Source of the DNA: Flaccisagitta enflata
Taxonomy: Eukaryota; Chaetognatha; Sagittoidea; Aphragmophora
Assembly: GCA_965153355.1 (NCBI GenBank)
Contig: OZ231126.1
Coordinates: forward strand, 108,190,001-108,254,000
Direction: 5' to 3'
DNA: 64,000 bases
Within the stretch, counting starts at the first letter, position 1. The number at the start of each line of letters is the position of its first letter. This document shows positions 52,769 to 64,000 of the stretch, piece by piece. The notes under the pieces were generated by a model. That model was given only the letters and a program-made list of their open reading frames with translations. It did not search any database and was not told the DNA's origin. The position numbers and the translations under genes are program-made.

Positions 52769-55102
52769 CTTTATTGTAATTTTTTTTTCTCTTCATACTC
52801 ATTGTCTCGTTTTGGTTATGAACTTGCTAGTATTAGTCTTTCTATTTTCTTTCTCTTTTTGTCATTCTGTCGCTTTACTGCTGATGAAATAAAAGAGCAT
52901 ATAAGAGGATGAATCATTTGACTACTTGGCTAACTGGTATGAAACCAAAGTGACATCGTATCTGTGTTTCAAAAAATGCTTTGTTAATCCACCACATCTC
53001 ACACAGGAGTCAATGGACAAAACCATTAAACGAGTCCACTCTTTCAAAGATACACATTGGTACAGGTACCGAGTCATATCTCCAGCGATCATCTTTTGAC
53101 TCTGTCCATTTTCTTGAGTTCTATTTCTTCTTTATCGCAGATAGATACGGGATGGGAAAGTGTGTAAGATAGGTTACATGCTCATATTGAGAAACAAAGA
53201 CTTTCAGAGACTGAGATATATATACTTGACCCAATGACAGCTCAACTCACCCAGGAAACAAGATTGACAAGCATGGCCCTGTCCACTACCTCATTCCCTA
53301 TCATTTGGTGTGCTGGGCACTTGCCTGCCTACGCAGTTCATGCCTGTCACGATAACAGGCCCATCGTTGATACATAAGAGAAGCTTTTGGCAAAACATAT
53401 GACAATCATTGTTTTGAGCAGTCAAGTGTCAAGCACACCAAATGATAGGGAATGAGGTAGTGGACAGGGCTATGCTCGTCAATCTTGTTGCATGTGTGAG
53501 TTGCAGGAAAAGGAAATGGGTGCTGACAAACAAAGACTTTCAGAGACTGAGATATATATACTTGACCCAATGACAGCTCAACTCACCCATGAAACAAGAT
53601 TGACGAGCATAGCCCTGTCCACTACCTCGTTCCCTTCCATTTGGTGTGCTCGGCACTTGCCTGCTCAAAACAATAATTGTCATATGTTTTACCAAAAGCT
53701 TCTCTTATGTATCAACGACAGGCCTGTTATCGTGACAGGCATGAACAGCGAAGGCACCCATTTCCTTTTCATGGGTTACATGCTCATATTGAGAAACTCA
53801 CCCATGAAACAAGATTGATGAGCATAGCCCTGTCCACTACCTCATTCCCTATCATTTGGTGTGCTGGGCACTTGCCAGCTCAAAACAACGATGGTCACTA
53901 CCTCATTCCCTATCATTTGGTGTTCTGGGCACTTGCCAGCTCAAAACAACGATTGTCATATGTTTTACCAAAAGCTTCCACTGTTTCAAAGATACACATT
54001 GGTACAGCTACGGTGTCTAACTCCAGTGATCATCTTTTGATTCTGTCCATTTTCAAGAGTTCTATTTCTTCTTTTTCGCAGATAGATACGGGATGTTAAA
54101 GTGTGTAAGATAGGTTACATGCTCATATTGAGAAACAAAGACTTGCAGAGACTGGGATATATATACTTGACCCAATGACAGCTCAACTCACCCATGAAAC
54201 AAGATTGACGAGCATAGCCCTGTCCACTACCTCATTCCCTATCATTTGGTGTGCTGGGCACTTGCCAGCTCAAAACAACAATGGTCACTACCTCATTCCC
54301 TATCATTTGGTGTGCTGGGCACTTGCCAGCTCAAAACAACGATTGTCATATGTTTTACCAAAAGCTTATACTGTTTCAAAGATACACATTGGTACAGCTA
54401 CGATGTCTAACTCCAGTGATCATCTTTTGATTCTGTCCATTTTCATGAGTTCTATTTCTTCTTTTTCGCAGATAGATATGGGATGGGAAAGTGTGTAAGA
54501 TAGGTTACATGCTCATATTGAGAAACAAAGACTTGCAGAGACTGAGATATATATACTTGACCCAATGACAGCTCAACTCACCCATGAAACAAGATTGACG
54601 AGCATAGCCCTGTCCACTACCTCATTCCCTATCATTTGGTGTGCTGGGCACTTGCCTGCTCAAAACAATGATTGTCATATGTTTTACCAAAAGCTTCTCT
54701 TATGTATCAACAACGGGCCTGTTATCGTGACAGGCATGAACAGCGTAGGCACCCATTTCCTTTTCATGGGATGAGATCAAGACTATTACTCTCAAATTAC
54801 GCTTGACTTTTGTGGTGAAAGATTCCACTTTAAACATCATCAGTTATCATTGTGGTTAAAACTATAAGAGGATGAATCGTTTGACTACTTGGCTAACTGG
54901 GACAAAACCAAACTGACATCGTATCTGTGTTTCAAAAAATGCTTTGTTAATCCACCACATCTCACACAAGAGTCAATGGACAAAACCATTAAACAAGTCC
55001 ACTGTTTCAAAGATACACATTGGTACAGGTACGGAGTTATATCTCCAGAGATCATCTTTTGATTCTGTCCATTTTCTTGAGTTCTATTTCTTCTTTTTCG
55101 CA

Positions 55103-55541
55103 GACAGATACAGGATGGGAAAGTGTGTATGATAGGTTAAATGCTCATTTTGAGAAACAAAGACTTGCAGAGACTGAGATATATATACTTGACCCAATGA
55201 CAGCTCAACTCACCCATGAAACAAGATTGACGAGCATAGCCCTGTCCACTACCTCATTCCCTATCATTTTGTGTGCTGGGCACTTGCCAGCTCAAAACAA
55301 CGATGGTCATATGTTTTACCAAAAGCTCTTTGTATGTATCAACGACGGGCCTGTTATCGTGACAGGCATTTCTCTTTTGTATCAACGACGGGCTTTTTAT
55401 CGTGACGGGCATGAACAGCGTAGGCACCCATTTCCTTTTCATGGGATAGATCAAGACTATTACTCTCAAATTACGCTTGACTTTTGTGGTGAAAGATTCC
55501 ACTTTAACCGTCATCAGTTATCATTGTGGTTAAAACTATAA
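55103..55541 (+). pseudogene. Conserved open stretch within the array module, unknown
   Basis: After ttctttttcgcag, a good splice-acceptor shape, a frame of up to 146 codons reads DTGWESVYDRLNAHFEKQRL, then ETEIYILDPMTAQLTH, TSFPIILCAGHLPAQN and CINDGPVIVTG, ending LSLWLKL. Closely similar frames occur at 54565, 55871 and 56709 and inverted at 58834 and 60622. Just after its stop another short frame (EDESFDYLANWDETKV) follows. This looks like an amplified gene fragment. I do not recognise the protein, and different module copies favour different frames, so coding today is doubtful. Confidence 0.4.
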
Positions 55542-56235
55542 GAGGATGAATCATTTGACTACTTGGCTAACTGGGACGAAACCAAAGTGACATCGTATCT
55601 GTGTTTCAAAAAACGCTTTGTTAATCCACCACATCTCACACAAGAGTCAATGGACAAAACCATTAAACGAGTCCACTGTTTCAAAGATACACATTGGTAC
55701 AGGTACGGAGTCATATCTCCAGAGATCATCTTTTGATTCTGTCCATTTTCTTGAGTTCTATTTCTTCTTTTTCTTTGATAGATACGGGATGGGAAAGTGT
55801 GTAAGATAGGTTACATGCTCATATTGAGAAACAAAGACTTTCAGAGACTGAGATATATATACTTGACCCAATGACAGCTCAACTCACCCATGAAACAAGA
55901 TTGACGAGCATAGCCCTGTCCACTACCTCATTCCCTATCATTTGGTGTGCTGGGCACTTGCCTGCTCAAAACAACAATTGTCATATGTTTTACCAAAAGC
56001 TTCTCTTATGTATCAATGACGGGCCTGTTATTGTGACAGGCATGAACAGCGTAGGCAGGCAAGTGCCAAGCACACCAAATGATAGGAAATGAGGTAACGG
56101 ACAGGGCTATGCTCGTCAATCTTGCTTCATTGGTGAGTTGAGCTGTCATTGGATCAAGTATATATATCTGAGTCTCTGAAAGTCTTTGTTTCTCAGCACC
56201 CATTTCCTTTTCATGGGATGAGATCAAGACTATTA

Positions 56236-56580
56236 CCGTATTTCCTGCATTTATCGCCCCCCCTCCAATTAGTGCCCCCCCCTTTTTGAAGAAAGAGAGA
56301 GCTCATGACAGACTTTTATTTTTGAGAAAAATCCTTTCAAATTTATTGTAAATCATGTTGTTTAATCAAATAAGAAATATGAAAATGGTATGCAATATAA
56401 AAATATTCTTTGTTTTAGTGCTTTATTGTAATGAAATATGAAATTTTCTTCCAAAACATTACATGTCATAAAAAATCATCTATACATGAGTGTACGAGGG
56501 GGCGTTAATTAAAGGTTGAAATTGACAATGTTTCATTTCAATTTCAAAAGCGCCTGGGGCGCTAATTACAGGAAATACGG
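56236..56580. mobile_element. 345-bp MITE with CCGTATTTCC ends
   Basis: Terminal inverted repeats ccgtatttcctgcatttatc.../...ggcgctaattacaggaaatacgg, flanked by TA (56234-56235, 56581-56582), in a module copy between 'gatcaagactatta' and 'cacaaattacgcttga'. The TA duplication and ends suit a Tc1/mariner-type MITE. No coding sequence. Confidence 0.9.
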
Positions 56581-58169
56581 TACACACAAATTACGCTTGA
56601 ATTTTGTGATGAAAGATTTCACTTTAACCGTCATCAGTTATCATTGTGGTTAAAACTGTAAGAGGATGAATCTTTTCTTTTTCGCAGATAGAAACGGGAT
56701 GAGAAAGTGTGTATGATAGGTTACATGCTCATATTGAGAAACAAAGACTTGCAGAGACTGAGATATATATACTTGACCCAATGACAGCTCAACTCACCCA
56801 TGAAACAAGATTGACGAGCATAGCCCTGTCCACTACCTCATTCCCTATCATTTGGTGTGCTGGGCACTTGCCAGCTCAAAACAATGATGGTCATATGTTT
56901 TACCAAAAGCTCTTTGTATGTATCAACGACGGGCCTGTTATCGTGACAGGCATTTCTCTTTTGTATCAACAACGGGCTTTTTATCGTGACAGGCATGAAC
57001 AGCGTAGGCACCCATTTCCTTTTCATGGGATGAGATCAAGACTATTACTCTCAAATTAAGCTTGACTTTTGCGGTGAAAGATTCCACTTAAATTGTCATC
57101 AGTTATCATTGTGGTTAAAACTATAAGAGGATGAATCATTTGACTACTTGGCTAACTGGGAAGAAAACAAACTGAGATCGTATCTGTGTTTCAAAAAACG
57201 CTTTGTTAATCCCATTCCCGCACCATTTTGACTTTTGCGGTGAAAGATTCCACTTTAATCATCATCAGTTATCATTGTGGTTAAAACTATAAGAGGATGA
57301 ATCGTTGCTTTTTCGCAGATCGTTGCTTTTTCGCAGATAGATACGGGATGGGTAAGTGTGTATGATAGGTTACATGCTCATATTGAGAAACAAAGACTTG
57401 CAGAGACTGAGATATATATACTTGACCCAATGACAGCTCAACTCACCCATGAAACATGATTGACGAGCATAGCCCTGTCCACTACCTCATTCCCTATTAT
57501 TTGGTGTGCTGGGCAACTGCCTGCTCAAAACAACGATTGTCATATGTTTTACCAAAAGCTTTTCTTATGTATCAACGACAGGCCTGTTATCGAGACAGGC
57601 ATGAACAGCGTAGGCACCCATTTCCTTTATCAATGACGGGCTTTTTATCGTGACAGGCATGAACAGCGTAGGCACCCATTCCCTTTTCATGGGATGAGAT
57701 CAAGACTATTACTCTCAAATATAGCTTGACTTTTGCGGTGAAAGATTCCACTTTAACCGTCATCAGTTATCATTGTGGTTAAAACTATAAGAGGATGAAT
57801 TGTTGCTTTTTCGCAGATAGATACGGGATGGGAAAGTGTGTATGATAGGTTACATGCTCATATTGAGAAACAAAGACATGCAGAGACTGCGATATATATA
57901 CTTGACCCAATTACAGCTCAACTCACACATGAAACATGATTGACGAGCATAGCCCTGTCCAATACCTCATTCCCTATTATTTGGTGTGCTGGGCACTTGC
58001 CAGCTCAAAACAACGATGGTCATATGTTTTACCAAAAGCTCTTCTTATGTATCAACAACGGGCCTGTTATCGTGACAGGCATTTCTCTTTTGTATCAACG
58101 ACGGGCTTTTTATCGTGACAGGCATGAACAGCGTAGGTACCCATTTCCTTTTCATTGGATATGTCCACT

Positions 58170-61100
58170 GTTTTTTGATTCGCCTGTCACGATAAAAAGC
58201 CCGTCATTGATAAAGCAAATGGGTGCCTACGCTGTTCATGCCTGTCTCGATAACAGGCCCGTTGTTGATACATAAGAAAAGCTTTTGGTTAAAACACATG
58301 ACCATCATTGTTTTGAGCTGGCAAGTGCCCAGCACACCAAATGATAGGGAATGAGGTAGTGGACAGGGCTATGCTCGTCAATCTTGTTTCATCGGAGAGT
58401 TGAGATGTCATCGGGTCAAGTATATATATCTCAGTCTCTGCAAGTCTTTGTTTCTCAATATGAGCATGTAACCTATCTTACACACTTTCCCATCACGTAT
58501 CTATCTGCGAAAAAGAAGAAATAGAATTCAAGAAAATGGACAGAATCAAAAGATGATCGCTGGAGATGTGACTCTGTACCTGTACCAATGTGTATCTTTG
58601 AAACAGTGGACTCATCCCATGAAAAGGAAATGGGTACCTACGCTGTTCATGCCTGTCACGATAAAAAGCCCGTCGTTGATACAAAAGAGAAATGCCTGTC
58701 ACGATAACAGGCCCGTTGTTGATACATAAGAAGAGCTTTTGGTAAAACATATGACCATCGTTGTTTTGAGCAGGCAAGTGCCCAGCACACCAAATAATAG
58801 GGAATGAGGTAGTGGACAGGGCTATGCTCGTCAATCATGTTTCATGGGTGAGTTGAGCTGTCATTGGGTCAAGTATATATATCTCAGTCTCTGCAAGTCT
58901 TTGTTTCTCAATATGAGCATGTAACCTATCATACACACTTTCCCATCCCGTATCTATCTGCGAAAAAGCAACGATTCATCCTCTTATAGTTTCAACCACA
59001 ATGATAACTGATGACGGTTAAAGTGGAATCTTTCACCGCAAAAGTCAAGCGTAATTTGAGAGTAATAGTCTTGATCTCATCCCATGAAAAGGAAATGGGT
59101 GCCTACGCTGTTCATGCCTGTCACGATAAAAAGCCCGTCATTGATAAAGGAAATGGGTGCCTACGCTGTTCATGCCTGTCTCGATAACAGGCCCGTTGTT
59201 GATACATAAGAGAAGCTTTTGGTTAAAACATATGACCATCGTTGTTTTGAGCTGGCAGGTGCCCAGCACACCAAATGATAGGGAATGAGGTAGATGATAG
59301 GGCTATGCTCGTCAATCTTGTTTCATGGGTGAGTTGAGCTGTCATTGGGTCAAGTATATATATCTCAGTCTCTGCAAGTCTTTGTTTCTCAATATGAGCA
59401 TGTAACCTATCTTACACACTTTCCCATCCCGTATCTATCTGCAAAAAAGAAGAAATAGAACTCAAGAAAATGGACAGAATCCAAAGATGATCGCTTTAGA
59501 TGTGACTCTGTACCTGTACCAATGTGAATCTTTGAAACAGTGGACTCATCCCATGAAAAGGAAATGGGTACCTACACTGTTCATGCCTGTCACGATAAAA
59601 AGCCCGTCGTTGATACAAAAGAGAAATGCCTGTCTCGATAACAGGCCCGTTGTTGATACATAAGAAGAGCTTTTGGTAAAACATATGACCATCGTTGTTT
59701 TGAGCAGGCAAGTGCCCAGCACACCAAATAATAGGGAATGAGGTAGTGGACAGGGCTATGCTCGTCAATCATGTTTCATGGGTGAGTCTCTGCAAGTCTT
59801 TGTTTCTCAATATGAGCATGTAACCTATCATACACACTTTCCCATCCCGTATCTATCTGCGAAAAAGCAACGATTCATCCTCTTATAGTTTTAACCACAA
59901 TGATAACTGATGACGGTTAAAGTGGAATCTTTCACCGCAAAAGTCAAGCGTTATTTGAGAGTAATAGTCTTGATCTCATCCCATGAAAAGGAAATGGGTG
60001 CCTACGCTGTTCATGCCTGTCACGATAAAAAGCCCGTCATTGATAAAGGAAATGGGTGCCTACGCTGTTCATGCCTGTCTCAATAACAGGCCCGTTGTTG
60101 ATACATAAGAGAAGCTTTTGGTTAAAACATATGACCATCGTTGTTTTGAGCTGGCAAGTGCCCAGCACACCAAATGATAGGGAATGAGGTAGTGGACAGG
60201 GCTATGCTCGTCAATCTTGTTTCATGGGTGAGTTGAGCTGTCATTGGGTCAAGTATATATATCTCAGTCTCTGCAAGTCTTTGTTTCTCAATATGAGCAT
60301 GTAACCTATCTTACACACTTTCCCATCCCGTATCTATCTGCGAAAAAGAAGAAATAGAACTCAAGAAAATGGACAGAATCAAAAGATGATCGCTGGAGAT
60401 GTGACTCTGTACCTGTACCAATGTGTATCTTTGAAACAGTGGACTCATCCCATGAAAAGGAAATGGGTACCTACGCTGTTCATGCCTGTCACGATAAAAA
60501 GCCCGTCGTTGATACAAAAGAGAAATGCCTGTCTCGATAACAGGCCCGTTTTTGATACATAAGAGAGGCTTTTGGTTAAAACATATTACCATCGTTGTTT
60601 TGAGCTGGCAAATGCCCAGCACATCAAATGATAGGGAATGAGGGAGTGGACAGGGCTATGCTCGTCAATCTTGTTTCATGGGTGAGTTTAGTTGTCATTG
60701 GGTCAAGTATATATATCTCAGTCTCTGCAAGTCTTTGTTTCTCAATATGAGCATGTAACCTATCATACACACTTTCCCATCCCGTATCTATCTGCGAATA
60801 AGCAACGATTCATCCTCTTATAGTTTTAGCCACAATGATAACTGATGACGGTTAAATTGGAATCTTTCACGGCAAAAGTCAAGCGTTATTTGAGAGTAAT
60901 AGTCTTGATCTCATCCCATGAAAAGGAAATGGGTGCCTACGCTGTTCATGCCTGTCACGATAAAAAGCCCGTCATTGATAAAGGAAATGGGTGTCTACGC
61001 TGTTCATGCCTGTCTTGATAACAGGCCCGTTGTTGATACATAAGAGAAGCTTTTGGTTAAAACATATGACCATCGCTGTTTTGAGCTGGCAAGTGCCCAG

Positions 61101-61405
61101 CACACCAAATGATAGGGAATGAGGTAGATGATAGGGCTATGCTCGTCAATCTTGTTTCATGGGTGAGTTGAGCTGTTATTGGGTCAAGTATATATATCTC
61201 AGTCTCTGCAAGTCTTTGTTTCTCAATCTGAGCAAGTAACCTATTTTACACACTTTCCCATCCCGTATCTATCTGCGAAGAAGAAGAAATAGAACTCAAG
61301 AAAATGGACAGAATCCAAAGATGATCGCTTGAGATGTGACTCTGTACCTGTACCAATGTGAATCTTTGAAACAGTGGACTCATCCCATGAAAAGGAAATG
61401 GGTAC
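58170..61405 (-). repeat. Inverted half of the array, alternating two-type repeats
   Basis: The same modules read on the minus strand. They alternate strictly between type B (with aagaagaaatagaa and ccaatgtgtatctttgaaac) and type A (with gcaacgattcatcctcttat): B 58500, A 58965, B 59440, A 59865, B 60340, A 60795, B 61275. The monomer is about 460 bp and the dimer about 930 bp. It ends abruptly at the third BEL copy. Confidence 0.9.
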
Positions 61406-62003
61406 TTTAAAGATTTGGCGTCTTAGGGTAATGGTTGGTCTGTTAGTCGGCTGTTAGAACTAAGAATAGGCTAGAGCTAATTCTGAATAAGTAGAGATAA
61501 CTGTAACACGTAATAGCTGCTGATAAAGGATGAACTAAGTATCTCAAGTTTTGAGTATCAAGAGGCTAAATATACAAAGCCCAGTTTCTTACGAATATAT
61601 AGAATTTATTAAAGGATGAGAAGGAAGGTTGTGCGCAGAGAAAGGTTTGAATCAAGACTGAATAAGTGGAAAAGTTACTTTCTTACGATGCAGTTTTCAC
61701 ACACAAAGAGAATAACAGTATTCAGCTAAGAACGTAATGGAATTACAGTATCCAATCAGAAAACAGAATGCAATAATATTGACCAATAGGCTTTCATGCC
61801 ATTTCACTTTTTACCGGAACTAAATTGTAAATTAAAAGTTACAAAGTTCTCTTTCTCAAGAAATCATTGTTTTAGTTACAACGGAAAAGCCGGCGCCTTC
61901 TCTGTCTGGAAATTTATAGGATATTTGAGGGGATAGAAAAAGATAGACAGAGACAGAAAGATAGAACAGAAAAATGGTCAAATTCATAATTCCATTTTTA
62001 ATA
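61406..62003 (-). repeat. 3' LTR of third BEL copy (598 bp)
   Basis: Same length as 169-766, with scattered substitutions. It starts tttaaagatttggcg on the plus strand, where the first copy has tttaaagtttaggcg. Confidence 0.92.
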
Positions 62004-62912
62004 CTGCCCGCCAAAACCCCACTTTGGGGTTTTCTCCATTTTGAAAGTTGTGAATTGTCCAAACTCTACAAGAAAGGATCTTGCTATAAATTTTTTGTTG
62101 GTTGTAGGGGGAAGGGGTCTCCTGTCTAGGATGCAGGACCTCCGCCCTGATCCCAGAGCCTGGGAGAATGAGTTTGGGAATTTTGTTGAAGGCAGAAATC
62201 ATTTCTCATGGTTTGGATCACAATAGGTTTTGAAATTGTAAAATTTTTGAAAAGAATTGGCTATGGCTGCTTCAATTTCAATATCAACATATTAGTTGGG
62301 AAAGGGGTCTCCTGTCTAGGATGCAAGACCTCCGCCCTGATCCCAGAGCCTGGGAGATGATGGGACAACAACATATTTCATACAGTCAATACAGAAAGCA
62401 ATCAAATATAAGATTTAAGTCAATCAAAAAGGTTAACACAATTAACACAGTTTACACAATGTTAAGATATAACGAGCGAAATGAGTGGAATCTTTAGTCC
62501 TTCGCCATTGATGTTCTGCTGACCAAATTTTTGTTTTCCAATGTTATTTTCATTGTCTTGTTGTTGTCAATGTCGTTGTCAGTTGTTTCTGGTTATGATA
62601 GCAGCTGATGGAGTCAAGAAGCCGTCCATGAGAAATGTTGATGTTGATGTTGACGGCAACATTGGTGTTGGCGTCAATGATGTTGGTGTCGACGTTGATG
62701 TTGGTGTCGATATCGATGTTGATGTTGGTGTCGACGTCGATGTTGGCGTTGACGTCGATGTTGGCGTCAACGTTGATGTTGATGTTGCGCACCGATAGAT
62801 CTCAACCTCTCCAACAATCTTTTTAGCTAAACTCGACAGGATAAACTTGCCTCATTGCTGCTTCAGTAAAGCACAAAAGATTGTTTGACGTAGGAGAGGC
62901 TTGAGAGTTTCT
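62004..62912 (-). other. 3' noncoding region of third BEL copy
   Basis: Equivalent to 767-1669, with the same duplicated 65-bp module (near 62112 and 62305), the polypurine-like tract and the gttgatgttggcgtc minisatellite (62636-62790) in a different arrangement. Confidence 0.85.
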
Positions 62913-64000
62913 TTATTCTTCGTTCCCCTCCAGAAGGACCAAATTCTGGATGGGCCTCCTGATGTCCTTGCCTTTGTTGTCTCGAAGCGTGACAGAGCGG
63001 ATGTGTCCGTCACGTCCGGCGTGGCATTCTTTGATCCGCGCCAAAGGCCACAGGTGTCGTTTGATGTTTTCCTTCTTGAGGAGGACGATTGATCCAGGGG
63101 TGAGGTCCTTGGAATCCTGATGCCACTTTGGCCGTGGCTGAAGCGCAGGGAGATATTCTTTGACCCAACGATTTGTCCACGATTCGTGGAGACTTCGAAG
63201 ATACTTCTGCCTTGCTGAAAAGGCTGCCCTTGGTGGTGGAATTTCCGGCCATGGATCTTGCGGTTGCTGAAGCGACCTCCCGATGAGCATTTCAGCCGGC
63301 GTCAAGGGTACCTGTTCAGGGTCATCAACAAGGGGGGTCAAAGGTCGAGAATTAATCTGTCCCTCAATGCGGATTATGATTGTCTCAAGTTCTTTGTCAG
63401 AGACAAGAGACTGTCCTAGCACTTTTTTCAACGGAGTTTTGACGCTTTTAACAAGGCGTTCCCAAAACCCTCCCCACCATGGGGCGGCAGGAGGATTGAA
63501 TTGCCAGGTGACATTAGGCAGATGCTTTGCTGCTTTTGTGAATGTTGTGGCATTATCCGAGTACAAATGAAGAGGTTTCCCTCTTCGACTGGTAAAACAA
63601 GAGAACGCTGACAGAAATTCTTCCGTCGACAGGTCATTCACAATTTCAAGATGGATTCCTCGGGTTGATCCACAGGTAAAGAGAGCGATCCATCGCTTTT
63701 CTGCAGGTGATGTGGAATCTCTCCTTGATTTGACAAGGAGAGGCCCAGCGTAATCAAGCCCAGTATGGGCAAAGGGCGGCAAAGCATTTTTTCGAAAATC
63801 CGGTAGATCTGCCATTTTCTGCTGGCACAGAGGTTTGTTAATCCGCTTGCACTTCATGCAGGATTTTGTTTCCGCTTTTACAGCAGTCATGCCTTTTATT
63901 ATCCAGTACTTTTGACGCAGGTGTGCTAGGGTTTGATTTGGCCCTGCGTGGAGGTTAGAAATGTGTGCATCTCTGATTATCAGTCGAGTGAGATGAGATT
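62913..64000 (-). CDS. BEL/Pao integrase region, partial (third copy)
   Basis: One open frame from the window edge to 62913. It has CMKCKR of the HHCC finger, Asp in GLDYAGPL, Asp in YSDNAT, Glu in FWERL, then RPLTPLVDDPEQVPLTPAEM and the full C-terminal region to LVLLEGNEE. The six-G run at 63332-63337 keeps the register that BEL1 has lost. The N-terminal part of the polyprotein lies outside the window. Confidence 0.92.
   Translation of the reverse strand, partial: SHLTRLIIRDAHISNLHAGPNQTLAHLRQKYWIIKGMTAVKAETKSCMKCKRINKPLCQQKMADLPDFRKNALPPFAHTGLDYAGPLLVKSRRDSTSPAEKRWIALFTCGSTRGIHLEIVNDLSTEEFLSAFSCFTSRRGKPLHLYSDNATTFTKAAKHLPNVTWQFNPPAAPWWGGFWERLVKSVKTPLKKVLGQSLVSDKELETIIIRIEGQINSRPLTPLVDDPEQVPLTPAEMLIGRSLQQPQDPWPEIPPPRAAFSARQKYLRSLHESWTNRWVKEYLPALQPRPKWHQDSKDLTPGSIVLLKKENIKRHLWPLARIKECHAGRDGHIRSVTLRDNKGKDIRRPIQNLVLLEGNEE

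Larger units (their letters stand above)
49522..52896 (+). mobile_element. CR1-like LINE, 5'-truncated and decayed
   Basis: A 3.4-kb non-LTR element inserted at the polymerase remnant in the same direction. It has the end of ORF1 with RGG repeats, an APE endonuclease, an RT with FADD and a short 3' region with aataaa (52888). A frameshift near 51575 and an in-frame TAA at 52445 break ORF2. After it the sequence passes into the repeat array at 'tataagagg'. Confidence 0.85.
52897..58165 (+). repeat. Forward half of a large repeat array
   Basis: Repeats of a 460- to 680-bp module in forward direction with variable deletions; 'acttgacccaatgacagctc' occurs nine times. One full period is 54861 to 55535 (674 bp). 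Two short stretches (about 53330-53505 and 56050-56205) are inverted within it. GCCTGTTATCGTGACAGGC, an inverted repeat with a 7-nt loop, occurs in most modules. Modules hold a conserved open stretch described separately. Confidence 0.9.
61406..64000 (-). mobile_element. Third BEL/Pao copy (BEL1 family), 3' end, runs off the window
   Basis: LTR, 3' noncoding region and integrase end, about 98% like 169-2760. It is inserted into the inverted half of the repeat array after ggtac (61401-61405), the presumed target duplication whose partner lies outside the window. Confidence 0.93.

Noticed and set aside
58985-59050. Hammerhead-ribozyme-like core (actgatgacggtt ... accgcaaaagtc)
   Set aside because: The second core strand reads CAAA rather than GAAA and the flanking stems are not evident. 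The catalytic G would be missing in all copies.

Overview
The window looks like repeat-dominated nuclear DNA from an invertebrate metazoan. The evidence is two complete BEL/Pao LTR retrotransposons plus a third partial copy (a group known only from animals), two APE-type non-LTR retrotransposons, several terminal-inverted-repeat elements, spliceosomal-looking introns and abundant GA/TG microsatellites. I cannot name the species. No tRNA, rRNA or conserved housekeeping gene was recognised.

Layout. (1) 1-29925: one AT-rich satellite of about 146 bp per unit, rich in the palindrome CCATAAATTTATGG, split by three insertions. These are a BEL/Pao element (169-10005, minus, TSD tatgg), a very long LINE (about 10458-20340, plus) carrying an extra large ORF after its reverse transcriptase, and a second BEL/Pao element (20637-29087, minus, TSD atgat) that holds its own 521-bp insertion. 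(2) 30242-32894: a 2.65-kb element with 83-bp terminal inverted repeats and five internal tandem copies of a hairpin whose stem pairs covary. (3) 33000-44868: an accessory block. It holds a multi-exon gene for a mucin-like type I membrane protein (minus), three closely packed intronless genes of unknown function (plus, 37862-39853), two foldback elements and a two-exon gene for a proline/serine-rich membrane protein (minus). (4) 45277-49523: remains of a protein-primed type-B DNA polymerase of the Polinton/adintovirus kind. Only the N-terminal and exonuclease parts remain, and they are broken by stops, a Tc1-like insertion, a frameshift and a CR1-like LINE (about 49522-52896). (5) 52897-61405: a large array in which about 5.3 kb of forward repeats face 3.2 kb of inverted repeats, the latter a strict two-type alternation. 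A 345-bp MITE sits inside it. (6) 61406-64000: the 3' end of another copy of the first BEL/Pao family.

Nearly all recognisable coding capacity is mobile. The first BEL element is close to intact, with LTRs differing at about six sites plus one 9-bp indel and a single-base frameshift near the integrase C-terminus; the second is older. The unknown genes and the two spliced membrane-protein genes next to the polymerase remnant are the least explained part. Close packing and proximity to the polymerase suggest, without proving, an endogenised virus-like element.
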